Of a DNA stretch of 48,875 nt, positions 1 to 7,452 are shown one piece after another. A program made the position numbers and the translations under genes. The stretch's first letter is position 1, and every line of letters starts with the position of its first letter. The notes beneath the pieces are model-generated. The model made no database searches. It saw only the letters and a list, made by a program, of their open reading frames with translations, and was not told the origin of the DNA. The stretch is from JBJXHC01 sp046160825 (lineage in GTDB: Bacteria; Bacteroidota; Ignavibacteria; UBA10030; UBA6906): positions 1-48,875 of the forward strand of contig JBJXHC010000073.1 of the NCBI GenBank assembly GCA_046160825.1. Reading direction: 5' to 3'.

Positions 1-59
1 CTCACTGCATCGATCTTGAACTGCCGTTCGTATTTCTTTCGGGTTCGTTCCGTAACCAT
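1..59 (-). CDS. IS3-type transposase OrfA, N-terminal fragment
   Basis: Only the first 19 codons are in the window. The protein starts MVTERTRKKYERQFKIDAV, which matches the start of the helix-turn-helix transposase subunit (HTH_Tnp_1 / IS3 OrfA) that binds the element's inverted repeats. The ATG at 59 has a very strong ribosome site (AAAGGAGGAGA, centred near base 70). OrfA of this type is normally about 90-110 residues and is followed by an integrase-core OrfB made by frameshifting; both would lie to the left of base 1. Whether the element is intact cannot be judged. Confidence 0.65.
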   Translation of the reverse strand, partial: MVTERTRKKYERQFKIDAV

Positions 60-126
60 GCCAGATCTCCTCCTTTGTTTGAAGATACTGGCTTTTCTCT
101 TTGTCTACAAATTGGGGTAAGGACCA
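1..126 (-). mobile_element. End of an IS3-family-like insertion sequence, cut by the window edge
   Basis: The segment holds the start of a transposase-like reading frame (ending at 59) and, 40 bases upstream of it, a terminal-repeat-like sequence at 102-126. Read on the minus strand this begins TGGTCC and contains ACCCCAATTTGTAGACA, which resembles IS3/IS150-group ends (TG at the tip, a C-rich run, then AATTxxTAGACA). The tip would be near base 126. The other end and the target duplication lie outside the window, so family assignment rests on this end and 19 codons of protein. Confidence 0.6.
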
Positions 127-246
127 GTTCTTGCTTCATTGAAGCTAAACTGTTGCGCCTGGTTCACTATCTCCGGGTGTTGAACAGCTTCCATGGCCTT
201 GCTTGTTACAAGCATTGAGGCAGACTTCCTGTTGTGTGGTCGAGCT

Positions 247-468
247 TCACGTCGCAAGAACTTTCTTTTTGTCAAGGAAGAACAGGGCACCACCGACGAC
301 CATTGCTCCGATTCCGACATATGGCTGCCAGTTGACGCTGTGTTCGTTGTCCTTTGTTATTTCAATATCCCCGAGGTCCACAACCTTCTCCGTCGTGATA
401 TATGTGAAGCCCGTATAGACTGTCATGAGAACACCCACGACGAATATGACGATGCCGACTGTTTTCAC
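247..468 (-). CDS. Small two-helix membrane protein, unknown role
   Basis: 73 residues with a GTG start preceded by AAAGG. The protein has two hydrophobic segments (about residues 4-22 and 50-65) separated by a short polar loop containing VVDLGDIEITKD, and it ends in a basic DKKK tail. The layout and loop motif resemble small DUF3185-like inner-membrane proteins common in Bacteroidota and Proteobacteria, often found beside stress genes; no biochemical role is known. It lies 136 bases downstream of the CsbD-like gene in the same direction and might be co-transcribed with it. The reading frame on the opposite strand is a shadow. Confidence 0.7.
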   Translation of the reverse strand: MKTVGIVIFVVGVLMTVYTGFTYITTEKVVDLGDIEITKDNEHSVNWQPYVGIGAMVVGGALFFLDKKKVLAT

Positions 469-604
469 AATTGACCTTTCTTTAGTTTGCCCACACTATA
501 GTTTATTGTGCTTTTTGTCCTGTGTATCCAAAGTGAAAGTGATTATCAATGAGGTGCAGTATTCCCGCCCTTCGCTTGATATTTTCAGGAGTTTCAAACC
601 TGAC

Positions 605-940
605 TCACGGTCGTCGCTTCTTTTTTGTGTGTGGTCTTCTCCGTGTCAGCGTTTTCGGCTTCACAGGCTTTCTGTGCGCCTTCCGCTCCTTACTCAATAC
701 CTTTTGCATTTCCATCAACTTGCTGTTGGATTTTTTCAATTGTTTAACCGTTCTCTTGAATTCGTCAACCCGGTGTTTGGCCTCTTCCTTGGCGATCCCG
801 TATTTTTCCTGAAGCTTTCCCACGATCTCCTCATATTTGCCGGCTATCGCAGCAAGCTCATCGTTCATTATTTTCCCCCAATGGTTCATGGCCTTTCCCC
901 GCTTTTGCTTCCATTGCCCTTCAATTCGGTCCCAACTCAT
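605..940 (-). CDS. CsbD-like stress protein with basic C-terminal extension
   Basis: 111 residues. Residues 1-65 match the CsbD family: MSWDRIEGQWKQ at the start, then GKYEEIVGKLQEKYG and a helix KEEAKHRVDEF. CsbD is a small cytoplasmic protein induced in general stress responses (sigma-B regulon in Bacillus); its biochemical role is unknown. The usual family length is 60-70 residues. Here a predicted coiled-coil (about 66-90) and a very basic tail (about 90-111, rich in K/R/P) are added, which could bind nucleic acid (inference). The ATG at 940 has AAAGGAG upstream. The gene is preceded by conserved box A, which suggests shared control with the lipoprotein, DUF932 and receiver-fragment units. 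Confidence 0.85.
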   Translation of the reverse strand: MSWDRIEGQWKQKRGKAMNHWGKIMNDELAAIAGKYEEIVGKLQEKYGIAKEEAKHRVDEFKRTVKQLKKSNSKLMEMQKVLSKERKAHRKPVKPKTLTRRRPHTKKKRRP

Positions 941-1029
941 TGTGTCGCTCCTTTCGCCTCAAATCTTTGGTCTGAATTATCAGATACGGCCTCACAAAGA
1001 GGGGACTATACCTATACAAACCGCGTAGC

Positions 1030-1086
1030 AGTATACCTATGATTAGCTTCTAAGGGAATCGACCTAAAGAGTGAAAGAATAGTTAG
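1030..1086 (-). promoter_or_regulatory. Conserved box A with -10-like hexamer, upstream of CsbD-like gene
   Basis: First of four copies of a 30-bp box (core 1057-1086; read on the minus strand it contains CTAACTATTCTTTCA and ends GGTCGATT). Nineteen bases after the core comes GGTATACT, whose TATACT (1030-1035) fits a -10 hexamer; the leader to the CsbD start would be about 85 bases. The same box with the same 19-base gap occurs before three other minus-strand units (boxes B, C, D). Core A matches core B at 26 of 30 positions. The rest of the 941-1235 gap holds the OmpA-gene terminator and nothing else recognised. Confidence 0.6.
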
Positions 1087-1197
1087 TCCTTTCAGGAACA
1101 ACCACCTGCATATTGATTTAGAAGGAGGGAGAGTGGAGAAGGGAGAGCAAAAATCTGGAAAAGAGTGCTGCGAACATTCAGCAGCCTAAAAGCAGAA

Positions 1198-1225
1198 AAG
1201 ACCCGGACGATATCCGGGCCTTTTA
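1198..1225 (-). terminator. Rho-independent terminator after the OmpA-like lipoprotein gene
   Basis: A 6-bp stem CCCGGA (1202-1207) / TCCGGG (1213-1218) with loop CGATA. It is flanked by AAAAG on the left and TTTTAT on the right, so it can act in both directions. On the minus strand it lies 18 bases past the stop of the OmpA-like gene and is followed by TCTTTTCTGCTTTT. Confidence 0.75.
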
Positions 1226-1235
1226 TTGGATCGAG

Positions 1236-2084
1236 CTACTTACTATTACTTGTTAAAGAGCGGTTGACGATGATTTCCACCCGTCGATTGTTTGCCCGGC
1301 CCTCGGCATTTGTATTCTCCGCAACCGGCCTGTCCTCACCGATTCCCTGCGCGAGAATCAGATCACCAGGGTAACCACGTGAAACGATGTACGATCGTAC
1401 TGCCTCTGCGCGCTGCTGCGATAAAGTCTGGTTGTAGTCCGAGGTGCCCTGCGAGTCCGTGTGACCCTCGACGGTGAGCTTGCGCTCCTTCGTGGCCATA
1501 AGCGCCTCGGTAACCTGGTTCAGCCGATCCTGTGCTGCCGGTAAAAGCGTCGACTTGTTGGAAGCAAAGAGGACACTTCCGGAAAGCGTGATAACGAGAC
1601 CGCGTTCTTCTTCCTTGACTGCCGCGAGTTTGGCAAGCGCCGCTTGCGCATCCGCCGCCTTCTTCTCTGCCTCAAGCCGCGCTGTTTGTTCGGCGGCAAG
1701 TCGCACTGTCGATGCGGCCAGATCTTCCTTTGTATTCTTCACGATTTCGGATTGAGCGCTCTGGTATTCCTTCTCGGCCTTGGCGGTGGTTGCCTCGCCG
1801 GCAGCGGTGGTCGCAAGCGCTTCGGCCATTTTGGCTTTACGATCCGCGACATACGCGAGGTCACGTGTGCGAAACGATTTGGGGTCGTCTTTGAATGACT
1901 CCTCAGCGGCAGCAAGTGCCATTTGTGCCTTGTGCAACTCTGCCGGTACCAACTGTCCCGCTTGTCCCGCGCTTGCGCGTTGGTATGCCTGACGCGCGTT
2001 TACAAGCTCCGTCGGGGGAGCGCTTGTGCCACAGCCGGCGAGCAGCGCGGCGCATGCGATGATGATATACGTAGTGAATTTCAT
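1236..2084 (-). CDS. OmpA-family lipoprotein with DUF4398-like domain
   Basis: 282 residues. The signal peptide ends in a lipobox LLAGC (Cys18), so the protein is a lipoprotein, probably in the outer membrane. Residues about 25-100 resemble DUF4398 (ARQAYQRASAG, AELHKAQMALAAAE). A long alanine-rich coiled coil runs over about 95-160. Residues about 165-275 form an OmpA C-terminal peptidoglycan-binding domain: GSVLFASNKSTLLPAA, GHTDSQGTSDYN, LSQQRAEAVRSYIVSRG, NRRVEIIV. The likely job is tethering the outer membrane to the cell wall. It lies 3 bases after the DUF4398 lipoprotein gene, so the two form one operon, headed by box B and closed by the terminator at 1198-1225. Confidence 0.9.
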   Translation of the reverse strand: MKFTTYIIIACAALLAGCGTSAPPTELVNARQAYQRASAGQAGQLVPAELHKAQMALAAAEESFKDDPKSFRTRDLAYVADRKAKMAEALATTAAGEATTAKAEKEYQSAQSEIVKNTKEDLAASTVRLAAEQTARLEAEKKAADAQAALAKLAAVKEEERGLVITLSGSVLFASNKSTLLPAAQDRLNQVTEALMATKERKLTVEGHTDSQGTSDYNQTLSQQRAEAVRSYIVSRGYPGDLILAQGIGEDRPVAENTNAEGRANNRRVEIIVNRSLTSNSK

Positions 2085-2087
2085 GGA

Positions 2088-2459
2088 TTACTTCCTCTCT
2101 AATTGGTTGTCTTGTCGGAGTTGCCGAACCCGTTCGATTGCCTGTGCTGCTTCCTTCTTGTCTGCGTCACCGCGGGAGAGCGCTACAGCCAGTTCGCCAT
2201 CGGCCTGGGCCCGCTCCAGCATCGACTCAGCTTCTTTCTTGTCGCCCTTTGCTGCAAGTACTTTGGCATGCTCGAGCCCTTCTTTTGCGAGTTGCAGGTA
2301 GAGCGAGGCGCTGGGAACCTCGGACGCACCGACCTCTTCAGCAGCACGGATTGCCGATGTGGAAGCCTCCTGATTTACTTCCGGACTGCTTGAGCAACCG
2401 GCAATCGCGACAGCGAACAGAACACTGCCGGCCAGCGTGGTGATGTTCAGATGTTTCAT
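2088..2459 (-). CDS. DUF4398-like lipoprotein
   Basis: 123 residues with a lipoprotein signal (lipobox AIAGC, Cys22). The mature part is helical: it contains SASLYLQLAKEGLEHAKVLA and a TPR-like repeat AAKGDKKEAESMLERAQADGELA, typical of DUF4398 lipoproteins. These commonly sit directly before a DUF4398-OmpA lipoprotein, as here, and are thought to be envelope components; function is not established. The ATG is preceded by GAGGAGGATCC, a strong ribosome site. The leader from the box B -10 would be about 150 bases. Confidence 0.85.
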   Translation of the reverse strand: MKHLNITTLAGSVLFAVAIAGCSSSPEVNQEASTSAIRAAEEVGASEVPSASLYLQLAKEGLEHAKVLAAKGDKKEAESMLERAQADGELAVALSRGDADKKEAAQAIERVRQLRQDNQLERK

Positions 2460-2610
2460 TGGATCCTCCTCGTGTATTGATGTGTATTTTGAACTTAAGC
2501 TTTTACCGTAGAGACGCTGAGTCGTCGGGAAGGAAGATCAAGAAAGACGACTGAGATCGATCACAATCATTTCTCCGCGCTTCCGCGTCCCAGCCGGTGA
2601 AATTCACCAT

Positions 2611-2667
2611 AGTGTACCGATGATGACCGCGTAATCCAATCGACCGAAAGGATGAAAGAGTAGTTAG
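2611..2667 (-). promoter_or_regulatory. Conserved box B with -10-like hexamer, upstream of DUF4398-OmpA operon
   Basis: Second copy of the shared box: core 2638-2667, containing CTAACTACTCTTTCA and ending GGTCGATT on the minus strand. After a 19-base gap comes GGTACACT, with TACACT (2611-2616) as the -10-like hexamer. It is identical to box A at 26 of 30 core positions although the flanks differ, so this is conserved sequence and not a recent duplication of the whole region. In the 2460-2890 gap only this box and the terminator at 2819-2852 were recognised; the open frame over 2503-2760 runs through the box and has no protein-like features. Confidence 0.6.
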
Positions 2668-2818
2668 CTCCTGGGTGGGTAGGGGAGGTGGCGTGGGCAA
2701 GAGTCCGGCCACTTCTCTCAATAAAATACTTTCTTCGAAGGAAGCACCCCCCTTAGACAACTCCCAATTCCATCTTCTCCACTATCACGAGGACATTCTG
2801 AATTGTTCCACCTCATAC

Positions 2819-2852
2819 AAAAAAGCCGGCTCCCGAATCGGACACCGGCTTT
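2819..2852 (-). terminator. Rho-independent terminator after the DUF932 gene
   Basis: On the minus strand: AAAGCCGG, then an inner TCCGATTCGGGA hairpin, then CCGGCTTTTTTG. The stem AAAGCCGG/CCGGCTTT with the following T run is a standard intrinsic terminator, 38 bases past the DUF932 stop. Confidence 0.85.
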
Positions 2853-2890
2853 GTAGACTGATGAAGAGTCGTGAATCACGGGGCTACAAA

Positions 2891-4042
2891 CTACATCATA
2901 CGCTCGGCTAATTGAAATGCTTTTAGTTTCAATTGCTCTCCGGCGCCAAACCATATTGATTGCAGCCGGTCAGCGGGACTACCCCCCATCTCATGGTCTG
3001 TGTATTCAGTGACACAATTGAACGCTCCCCATACTGTACCGCGTGAGAGATCGGCACCTTGTCCGGACTCATATAAATCCAGACATGCTTTTCGAATGTC
3101 ATGGTTTGTCACGTTGTCTTCCCGTTCCCCGCTATCGGGGACCAGCGTTGTGATGTAGTCGTGCAACTGCTTGTTGGTGATCTTCGTGAGTGCCATGCGG
3201 TTGAACGTGGCATCAAGCTGTCCATACAGGGAAGTGGATAATCTGAGCAACGGGAGCGCTTGTTCCGCATCCACTCTTGGGCTCGATGCATGACGGATAT
3301 AGACTTCTCCCGCACCTTGCAATGCGGCGGTAAGTGTGTTGTTGCACACTACACGGATGGGTGTGAGCTTTGCCCGAACAGACGGCCTGCCATCATGGCT
3401 GTTCGAGAGCAGGAGGTACTTGTTGATAAGATCATTTCCGCGTACTTTGATGCCGCCCGGAAGTTTCACCAGCATCCAAACGCGTTCACCGCGACCGAGG
3501 ATGCCGGCAGTGTCATATATCGCCTCGCGGTTATCGACCAAGGTGTCAAGAAACGAAAATGCATCCCTGTTCTGAATCGGCTCATAGCTTTCTCCGACGA
3601 TGCCCAGAACATCTGCGGTATCCGTTCGCACTATGGCCCAACGGTCAGACGCATCGTCCGGATAATTCAACCCCGGAATATCCTTCAACGGTTTCTTGAC
3701 GACAGTGTAGTTCAATCCTGCCGCTTCCATTGCTTCGTTTGCTGTTGCAGGATTATCCAATTCAACACCGATATTTTTCCACGGTGATGGTCCACCCAGG
3801 GGATACGGAGAAGGGGTCCGTGGAATGGGCAAGCGCAGTGTCTGGAGGGTTGTTATTGTGACAGTAGAGAGATACGATGGATGATCTTTCTTAAAGATAT
3901 TGTAAAGTGGGAACATGTCTCCTGAGGCTGTTTTCTGCCACCCGAGGAATTCAACCTCGCTATGTGGAACGACACCGTTTGAGGGGGCAGAAGGCCCACG
4001 TTTTCTGGTTGTTACGTTTCCTGACTTCTTTTCCTTGAACAT
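2891..4042 (-). CDS. DUF932 phage/plasmid-like protein
   Basis: 383 residues, start supported by GAGGAGGT 5 bases upstream. Residues about 30-75 (FLGWQKTASGDMFPLYNI, HPSYLSTVT, LRLPIPRTP) form a short N-terminal module also seen in phage and plasmid hypothetical proteins. Residues about 110-370 match DUF932 (phage/plasmid-like protein TIGR03299): WAIVRTDTADVLGIVGESY, SFLDTLVDNREAIYDTAG, ERVWMLVKLPGG, KTPI-type LTPIRVVCNNTL, then the helical tail TVWGAFNCVTEYTDHEMG. The family is widespread on plasmids, phages and genomic islands; its function is unknown. Here it stands alone between box D and its own terminator, so it appears to be a single-gene unit of the box regulon. Confidence 0.8.
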   Translation of the reverse strand: MFKEKKSGNVTTRKRGPSAPSNGVVPHSEVEFLGWQKTASGDMFPLYNIFKKDHPSYLSTVTITTLQTLRLPIPRTPSPYPLGGPSPWKNIGVELDNPATANEAMEAAGLNYTVVKKPLKDIPGLNYPDDASDRWAIVRTDTADVLGIVGESYEPIQNRDAFSFLDTLVDNREAIYDTAGILGRGERVWMLVKLPGGIKVRGNDLINKYLLLSNSHDGRPSVRAKLTPIRVVCNNTLTAALQGAGEVYIRHASSPRVDAEQALPLLRLSTSLYGQLDATFNRMALTKITNKQLHDYITTLVPDSGEREDNVTNHDIRKACLDLYESGQGADLSRGTVWGAFNCVTEYTDHEMGGSPADRLQSIWFGAGEQLKLKAFQLAERMM

Positions 4043-4110
4043 ATTGACCTCCTCGGAACATTCTTATTATTGGTTACCGCGGGCCGGGGGAGCGCCCGTG
4101 CAACCACCAT

Positions 4111-4166
4111 AGGTTACGGACTTCTGACTGTGATTACATCAACCAATGGATTGGAAAAGTAGCTAA
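4111..4166 (-). promoter_or_regulatory. Conserved box D with -10-like hexamer, upstream of DUF932 gene
   Basis: Copy of the shared box: core 4137-4166, on the minus strand TTAGCTACTTTTCCA and ending GGTTGATG. After 18-19 bases it has CGTAACCTATGG, aligned with GGTACACTATGG of box B; TAACCT (4111-4116) would be the -10. The core overlaps the last 4 bases of the response-regulator gene at 4163, so the promoter partly lies in coding sequence. It is less close to A and B than they are to each other but keeps all 12 columns that are invariant in the four copies. The leader to the DUF932 start would be about 65 bases. Confidence 0.5.
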
Positions 4167-4846
4167 TCTCTTTTGGCAGTTGCCAATTCGGAATAGATGG
4201 GTTCTTCATCGTGGGCGTATGCGGATATTTGCAGACGACTATGAAGGGCCAATTTCTCGAGGATGTTATGGACATGACTCTTGACCGTGTATATCTCGAT
4301 TCCGAGCCGCAAAGCGATTTCCTTGTTGCTGAGACCTTCGGCAATAAGGACGATAAGTTCACGTTCACGTTTTGTCATCCGCACTCCGTTTCTCAAAGGA
4401 TCCTTCCCTTTTTTGAGCGCAAGGTCGATCACATGAGAAAAGAGTGAGTTGGTCATCGTGGGGGGAAGGACTTTTCCGCCGAGTGCAACGGTCCGTATTG
4501 TCCCGAGAAAATTTGCAACTGTCGCGTCCTTCAGGATGAAGCCCGATGCTCCTGCCTGCACAAACCCGACCATGTCCGATTGGTGGGGAATCAAACCCAT
4601 GCCAATCACTTTGACCTCGGGCGCTTCCTTTACAAATGAAGCGACGATCCGCAAGCCGTTGGCTGTCTCCAGGCCAATGTCGAGGAGAACGACGTGAGCT
4701 TTTGCCTTGCGCGCCTTGAGAACATCGTTGTCCTTCCCCCCGGAAGCCGCCACGACTCTCATGTCAGGTTGCCCATTGATCATGGCGACAATACCCTCGC
4801 GCAATAAACGGTTATCTTCAATCAACAGTATTCGAATTTTTGTCAT
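4163..4846 (-). CDS. LuxR/NarL-type response regulator with atypical receiver (paralog 1)
   Basis: 227 residues: receiver domain about 4-120 and a LuxR helix-turn-helix about 150-215 (MTKRERELIVLIAEGLSNKEIALRLG, then TVKSHVHNILEKLAL). The acidic pair E10-D11, the acceptor Asp56 and Lys106 are present, but the usual DxxMP is DIGLE, and the switch Ser/Thr after beta-4 is Gly84 (VIGMG). It is therefore a DNA-binding regulator whose activation may not follow the standard phospho-switch. It lies 55 bases after the KaiC-like gene with a good ribosome site (GAAGGAG). No histidine kinase lies nearby. Two full paralogs and a fragment occur at 6727, 10357 and 9933. Confidence 0.9.
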   Translation of the reverse strand: MTKIRILLIEDNRLLREGIVAMINGQPDMRVVAASGGKDNDVLKARKAKAHVVLLDIGLETANGLRIVASFVKEAPEVKVIGMGLIPHQSDMVGFVQAGASGFILKDATVANFLGTIRTVALGGKVLPPTMTNSLFSHVIDLALKKGKDPLRNGVRMTKRERELIVLIAEGLSNKEIALRLGIEIYTVKSHVHNILEKLALHSRLQISAYAHDEEPIYSELATAKRD

Positions 4847-4901
4847 GTACTCCTTCTCAGCTATCGCAATAACGAATTATGCCATCGGTCGCGTGGGTGA
4901 G

Positions 4902-6656
4902 TCATGTTTGTTTAGTCGATTTTCTCTTCCTGTTTGTACCGATTGATTTACCATCCATATCCCCCTGCCGACTTCTGGTCATTTTTGTTTTGTCCAAAGC
5001 TGCGACGATATTTTTTGATCTGTCAACGTCAATGCCTTTGAGCGATTCCAGTTCTTCCGCTTCAAATTCGGATCGCAGCGCAATAAGTTGAGCTTCCATT
5101 GCGGTACGTCTGTGTTTCAAACGAACTTCTTTGCGAAGGATTTCCTGCTGCCGCAATATTTGTTCCGCGTGGTCTCTCGACTCTTGCGATAACCGGGCGG
5201 AGCCTGTCAGGACACTGCCCGCGCCAACGTAGACGTCCAGTAGTTCGATTCCGCGGCCTGTCAGCAGGAACTCGCGAATCTGATTGGAGTGTACCATGCC
5301 ACGCGATTTCAGCACATGCAATGCCCTGTTCCGTTCACCTCCGCTTTCAAGATCACGCAGGATCACCCACGTATCTATCAGGGACGAGAAGTACACATCG
5401 GTAATCTCTATGTTATCGTCGGCTGCAGTGAGGCTGGTAAAGAATGCAGTGATCTGCTTCATCTTCAAGAAGTCCACGAGACGCAGCAACATGGATTTGA
5501 CTTCATTCTGGTTCTGCTCCAACACGAACGCATTGACCGGATCGAGGACCGCCACATCCGGTGCAAACGTATTGATGAGCTCAATGCTTGTCGTCAGGTG
5601 TGTTTCCAGGCCATAGAGCGTCGGGCGTGTCGCGTGAAATTGAAGCAACCCTTTTTCTATCCACGGCTCCAAGTTTATTCCGATTGAACGCATATTGCGG
5701 ACAAGCTGGCCGGAGGATTCTTCGAATGTGAAGAAGAGAGCACGTTCTCCTCTCTTGCATGCGGCCTCGACAAACGTCGCGGCGAGACTGGTTTTGCCTG
5801 TGCCAGCGGTGCCTGAAACCAACACAGTACTACCGCGAAAGAACCCTTTACCGGAGAGCATTGTGTCAAGGCGCGGAATACCGCTGGAAATTCTTTTCCG
5901 GGAAGAAGCGTAGTCCAGTCCCAGGGAGGTGACGGGCAGAACGGAAAAGCCATTTGCATCTATGAGAAAGGGATACTCGTTTGTACCGTGCGTTGAACCG
6001 CGATACTTGACGATACGGAGTCGTCGTATGGATGATTGATCGCTCACCCGATGGTCGAGCAGCACGACACAATCGGAGATGTACTCTTCAAACCCCTGCC
6101 GGGTCAGAGTTCCTTCCCCGCGCTCAGCGGTGATCACGGTTGTAACGCCCTTCTTTTTCATCCATTGCAACAACTTGCGAAGTTCAGTACGCACACTCAC
6201 AGGATTCGACAACTCCGAAAAAAGCACTTCCACGGTATCCAGTACAACACGCTTGGCGCCGATGCTTTCGATGGCGTTATGGATCCTGATAAACAAATCC
6301 TTCAGGTCATATTCGCCGCCCTGTTCGATTTCTCCCCGTTCAACGTGAATGTGCTCCAGCCAGATTTTCTTATGCTTCACGAGGTTGTTCAGATTTATCC
6401 CCAGCGAAGCAACATTGACGGTGACTTCTTGCTCTGTTTCCTCGAACGATATGAAGGCACCCGGCTCATTGCACTGTGTTGCTCCGCGCACGAGAAACTC
6501 CATGGCAAACAGTGTCTTGCCACAACCGGCCTCGCCACACACAAGAGTTGATCTGCCCTTCGGCAATCCGCCCCCAGTGATCTTGTCGAACCCCGCAATA
6601 CATGTGGGGGCCTTTAGCAGGACATTGCGACGAGGTCGGTTTTCCTTTTGTTTCAT
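4902..6656 (-). CDS. KaiC-like double RecA-fold ATPase
   Basis: 584 residues with two KaiC domains. Domain 1 (about 15-245): Walker A GEAGCGKT (41-48), catalytic-type Glu pair 72-73 (FEET), Walker B-like RVVLDTVE. Domain 2 (about 255-475): Walker A GTAGTGKT (282-289), Glu pair 312-313 (FEES), Walker B-like VAVLDPVN. By eye, Ser424-Ser425 (YFSSLIDT) fall where cyanobacterial KaiC has its Ser/Thr autophosphorylation pair. A basic coiled-coil tail (about 490-584) is added. Cyanobacterial KaiC runs the circadian clock with KaiA/KaiB; in other bacteria KaiC homologs next to response regulators act in stress or signalling, with roles mostly unknown. No kaiA or kaiB is present. The gene sits between two LuxR-type regulators, probably in one operon. 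Confidence 0.9.
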   Translation of the reverse strand: MKQKENRPRRNVLLKAPTCIAGFDKITGGGLPKGRSTLVCGEAGCGKTLFAMEFLVRGATQCNEPGAFISFEETEQEVTVNVASLGINLNNLVKHKKIWLEHIHVERGEIEQGGEYDLKDLFIRIHNAIESIGAKRVVLDTVEVLFSELSNPVSVRTELRKLLQWMKKKGVTTVITAERGEGTLTRQGFEEYISDCVVLLDHRVSDQSSIRRLRIVKYRGSTHGTNEYPFLIDANGFSVLPVTSLGLDYASSRKRISSGIPRLDTMLSGKGFFRGSTVLVSGTAGTGKTSLAATFVEAACKRGERALFFTFEESSGQLVRNMRSIGINLEPWIEKGLLQFHATRPTLYGLETHLTTSIELINTFAPDVAVLDPVNAFVLEQNQNEVKSMLLRLVDFLKMKQITAFFTSLTAADDNIEITDVYFSSLIDTWVILRDLESGGERNRALHVLKSRGMVHSNQIREFLLTGRGIELLDVYVGAGSVLTGSARLSQESRDHAEQILRQQEILRKEVRLKHRRTAMEAQLIALRSEFEAEELESLKGIDVDRSKNIVAALDKTKMTRSRQGDMDGKSIGTNRKRKSTKQT

Positions 6657-6726
6657 AATGCTCTTCCCCTATGGTTTTATTCCTGACATGAAGTGTCTTC
6701 GCGAATTGCGCCCTATACCAACGTCA

Positions 6727-7380
6727 TCAATTGAAAGCGCCCTCGTGACTATGCTTGGCAATCTGCAAGCGTGTTTGTAGTGTCATTTTCTCAAGGATAT
6801 TATGCACATGGCTCTTGACGGTGTGTGTCGCAATATTGAGTCGGCCGGCAATGTCCTTGTTGCTCATACCTTCGGCGATCAGCGCGATGATTTCACGTTC
6901 ACGCTTCGTCACCTGTACTCCGTTGTTCTGATGTGCTTTTCCATTCATGGTCGAGGATTGAACAACATGAGAAAAAAGAGAATGGGTCAGCAGTTGGGGA
7001 AGAACCTTCCCTCCCTTGGCCACCGATCGGATGGTGGCAAGAAAATCTCCGGCTGTTGCATCCTTCAGGATAAAGCCCGATGCGCCTGCCTGTACAAGTT
7101 CGACAACGCCCGCCTGTTCAGGAGTCATGCCCATGCCAATCACTTTCACCCCGTGGGCTCCCTTCGCAAACGACGCCACGACTCGCGCACGGCCGTGGTC
7201 CTCAAGACCGAGGTCGAGGAGGGCCACTTGGGCCTTCAGGGCGTGCGCCCTGACCACAATGTTTTCATTCCCTACCGATGCAGCCACGACATTCATATCT
7301 GTCTGTCCGCCAATCATTGCAACAATGCTCTCGCGCAACAGGCGGTTATCCTCAATTATCAAAATTCGGATCTTGCTCAT
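6727..7380 (-). CDS. LuxR/NarL-type response regulator with atypical receiver (paralog 2)
   Basis: 217 residues with a receiver (about 4-120) and LuxR helix-turn-helix (VTKREREIIALIAEGMSNKD, TVKSHVHNILEKMTL). E10-D11, Asp56 and Lys106 are kept. The position of the conserved switch Ser/Thr is Gly84 (VIGMG), and DxxMP is replaced by DLGLE. It is very close to paralog 1, so the pair flanking the KaiC gene probably came from duplication. The spacing is 70 bases before the KaiC gene and 72 after the TPR gene, on the same strand, so TPR-regulator-KaiC-regulator may be one transcript. Confidence 0.9.
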   Translation of the reverse strand: MSKIRILIIEDNRLLRESIVAMIGGQTDMNVVAASVGNENIVVRAHALKAQVALLDLGLEDHGRARVVASFAKGAHGVKVIGMGMTPEQAGVVELVQAGASGFILKDATAGDFLATIRSVAKGGKVLPQLLTHSLFSHVVQSSTMNGKAHQNNGVQVTKREREIIALIAEGMSNKDIAGRLNIATHTVKSHVHNILEKMTLQTRLQIAKHSHEGAFN

Positions 7381-7452
7381 AACCTCACATGTATTTTGTC
7401 AGAACCTTGCCGGCCCGTAGGAGCTTTACGATGCCGGTCCTTCTTAAGAGAA

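Noticed and set aside
2503..2760. An 85-codon minus-strand frame
   Set aside because: It covers conserved box B and has no protein-like features.
4902..6656. Calling the KaiC-like gene kaiC and inferring a circadian clock
   Set aside because: No kaiA or kaiB is present, and KaiC-like ATPases outside cyanobacteria mostly have other roles.
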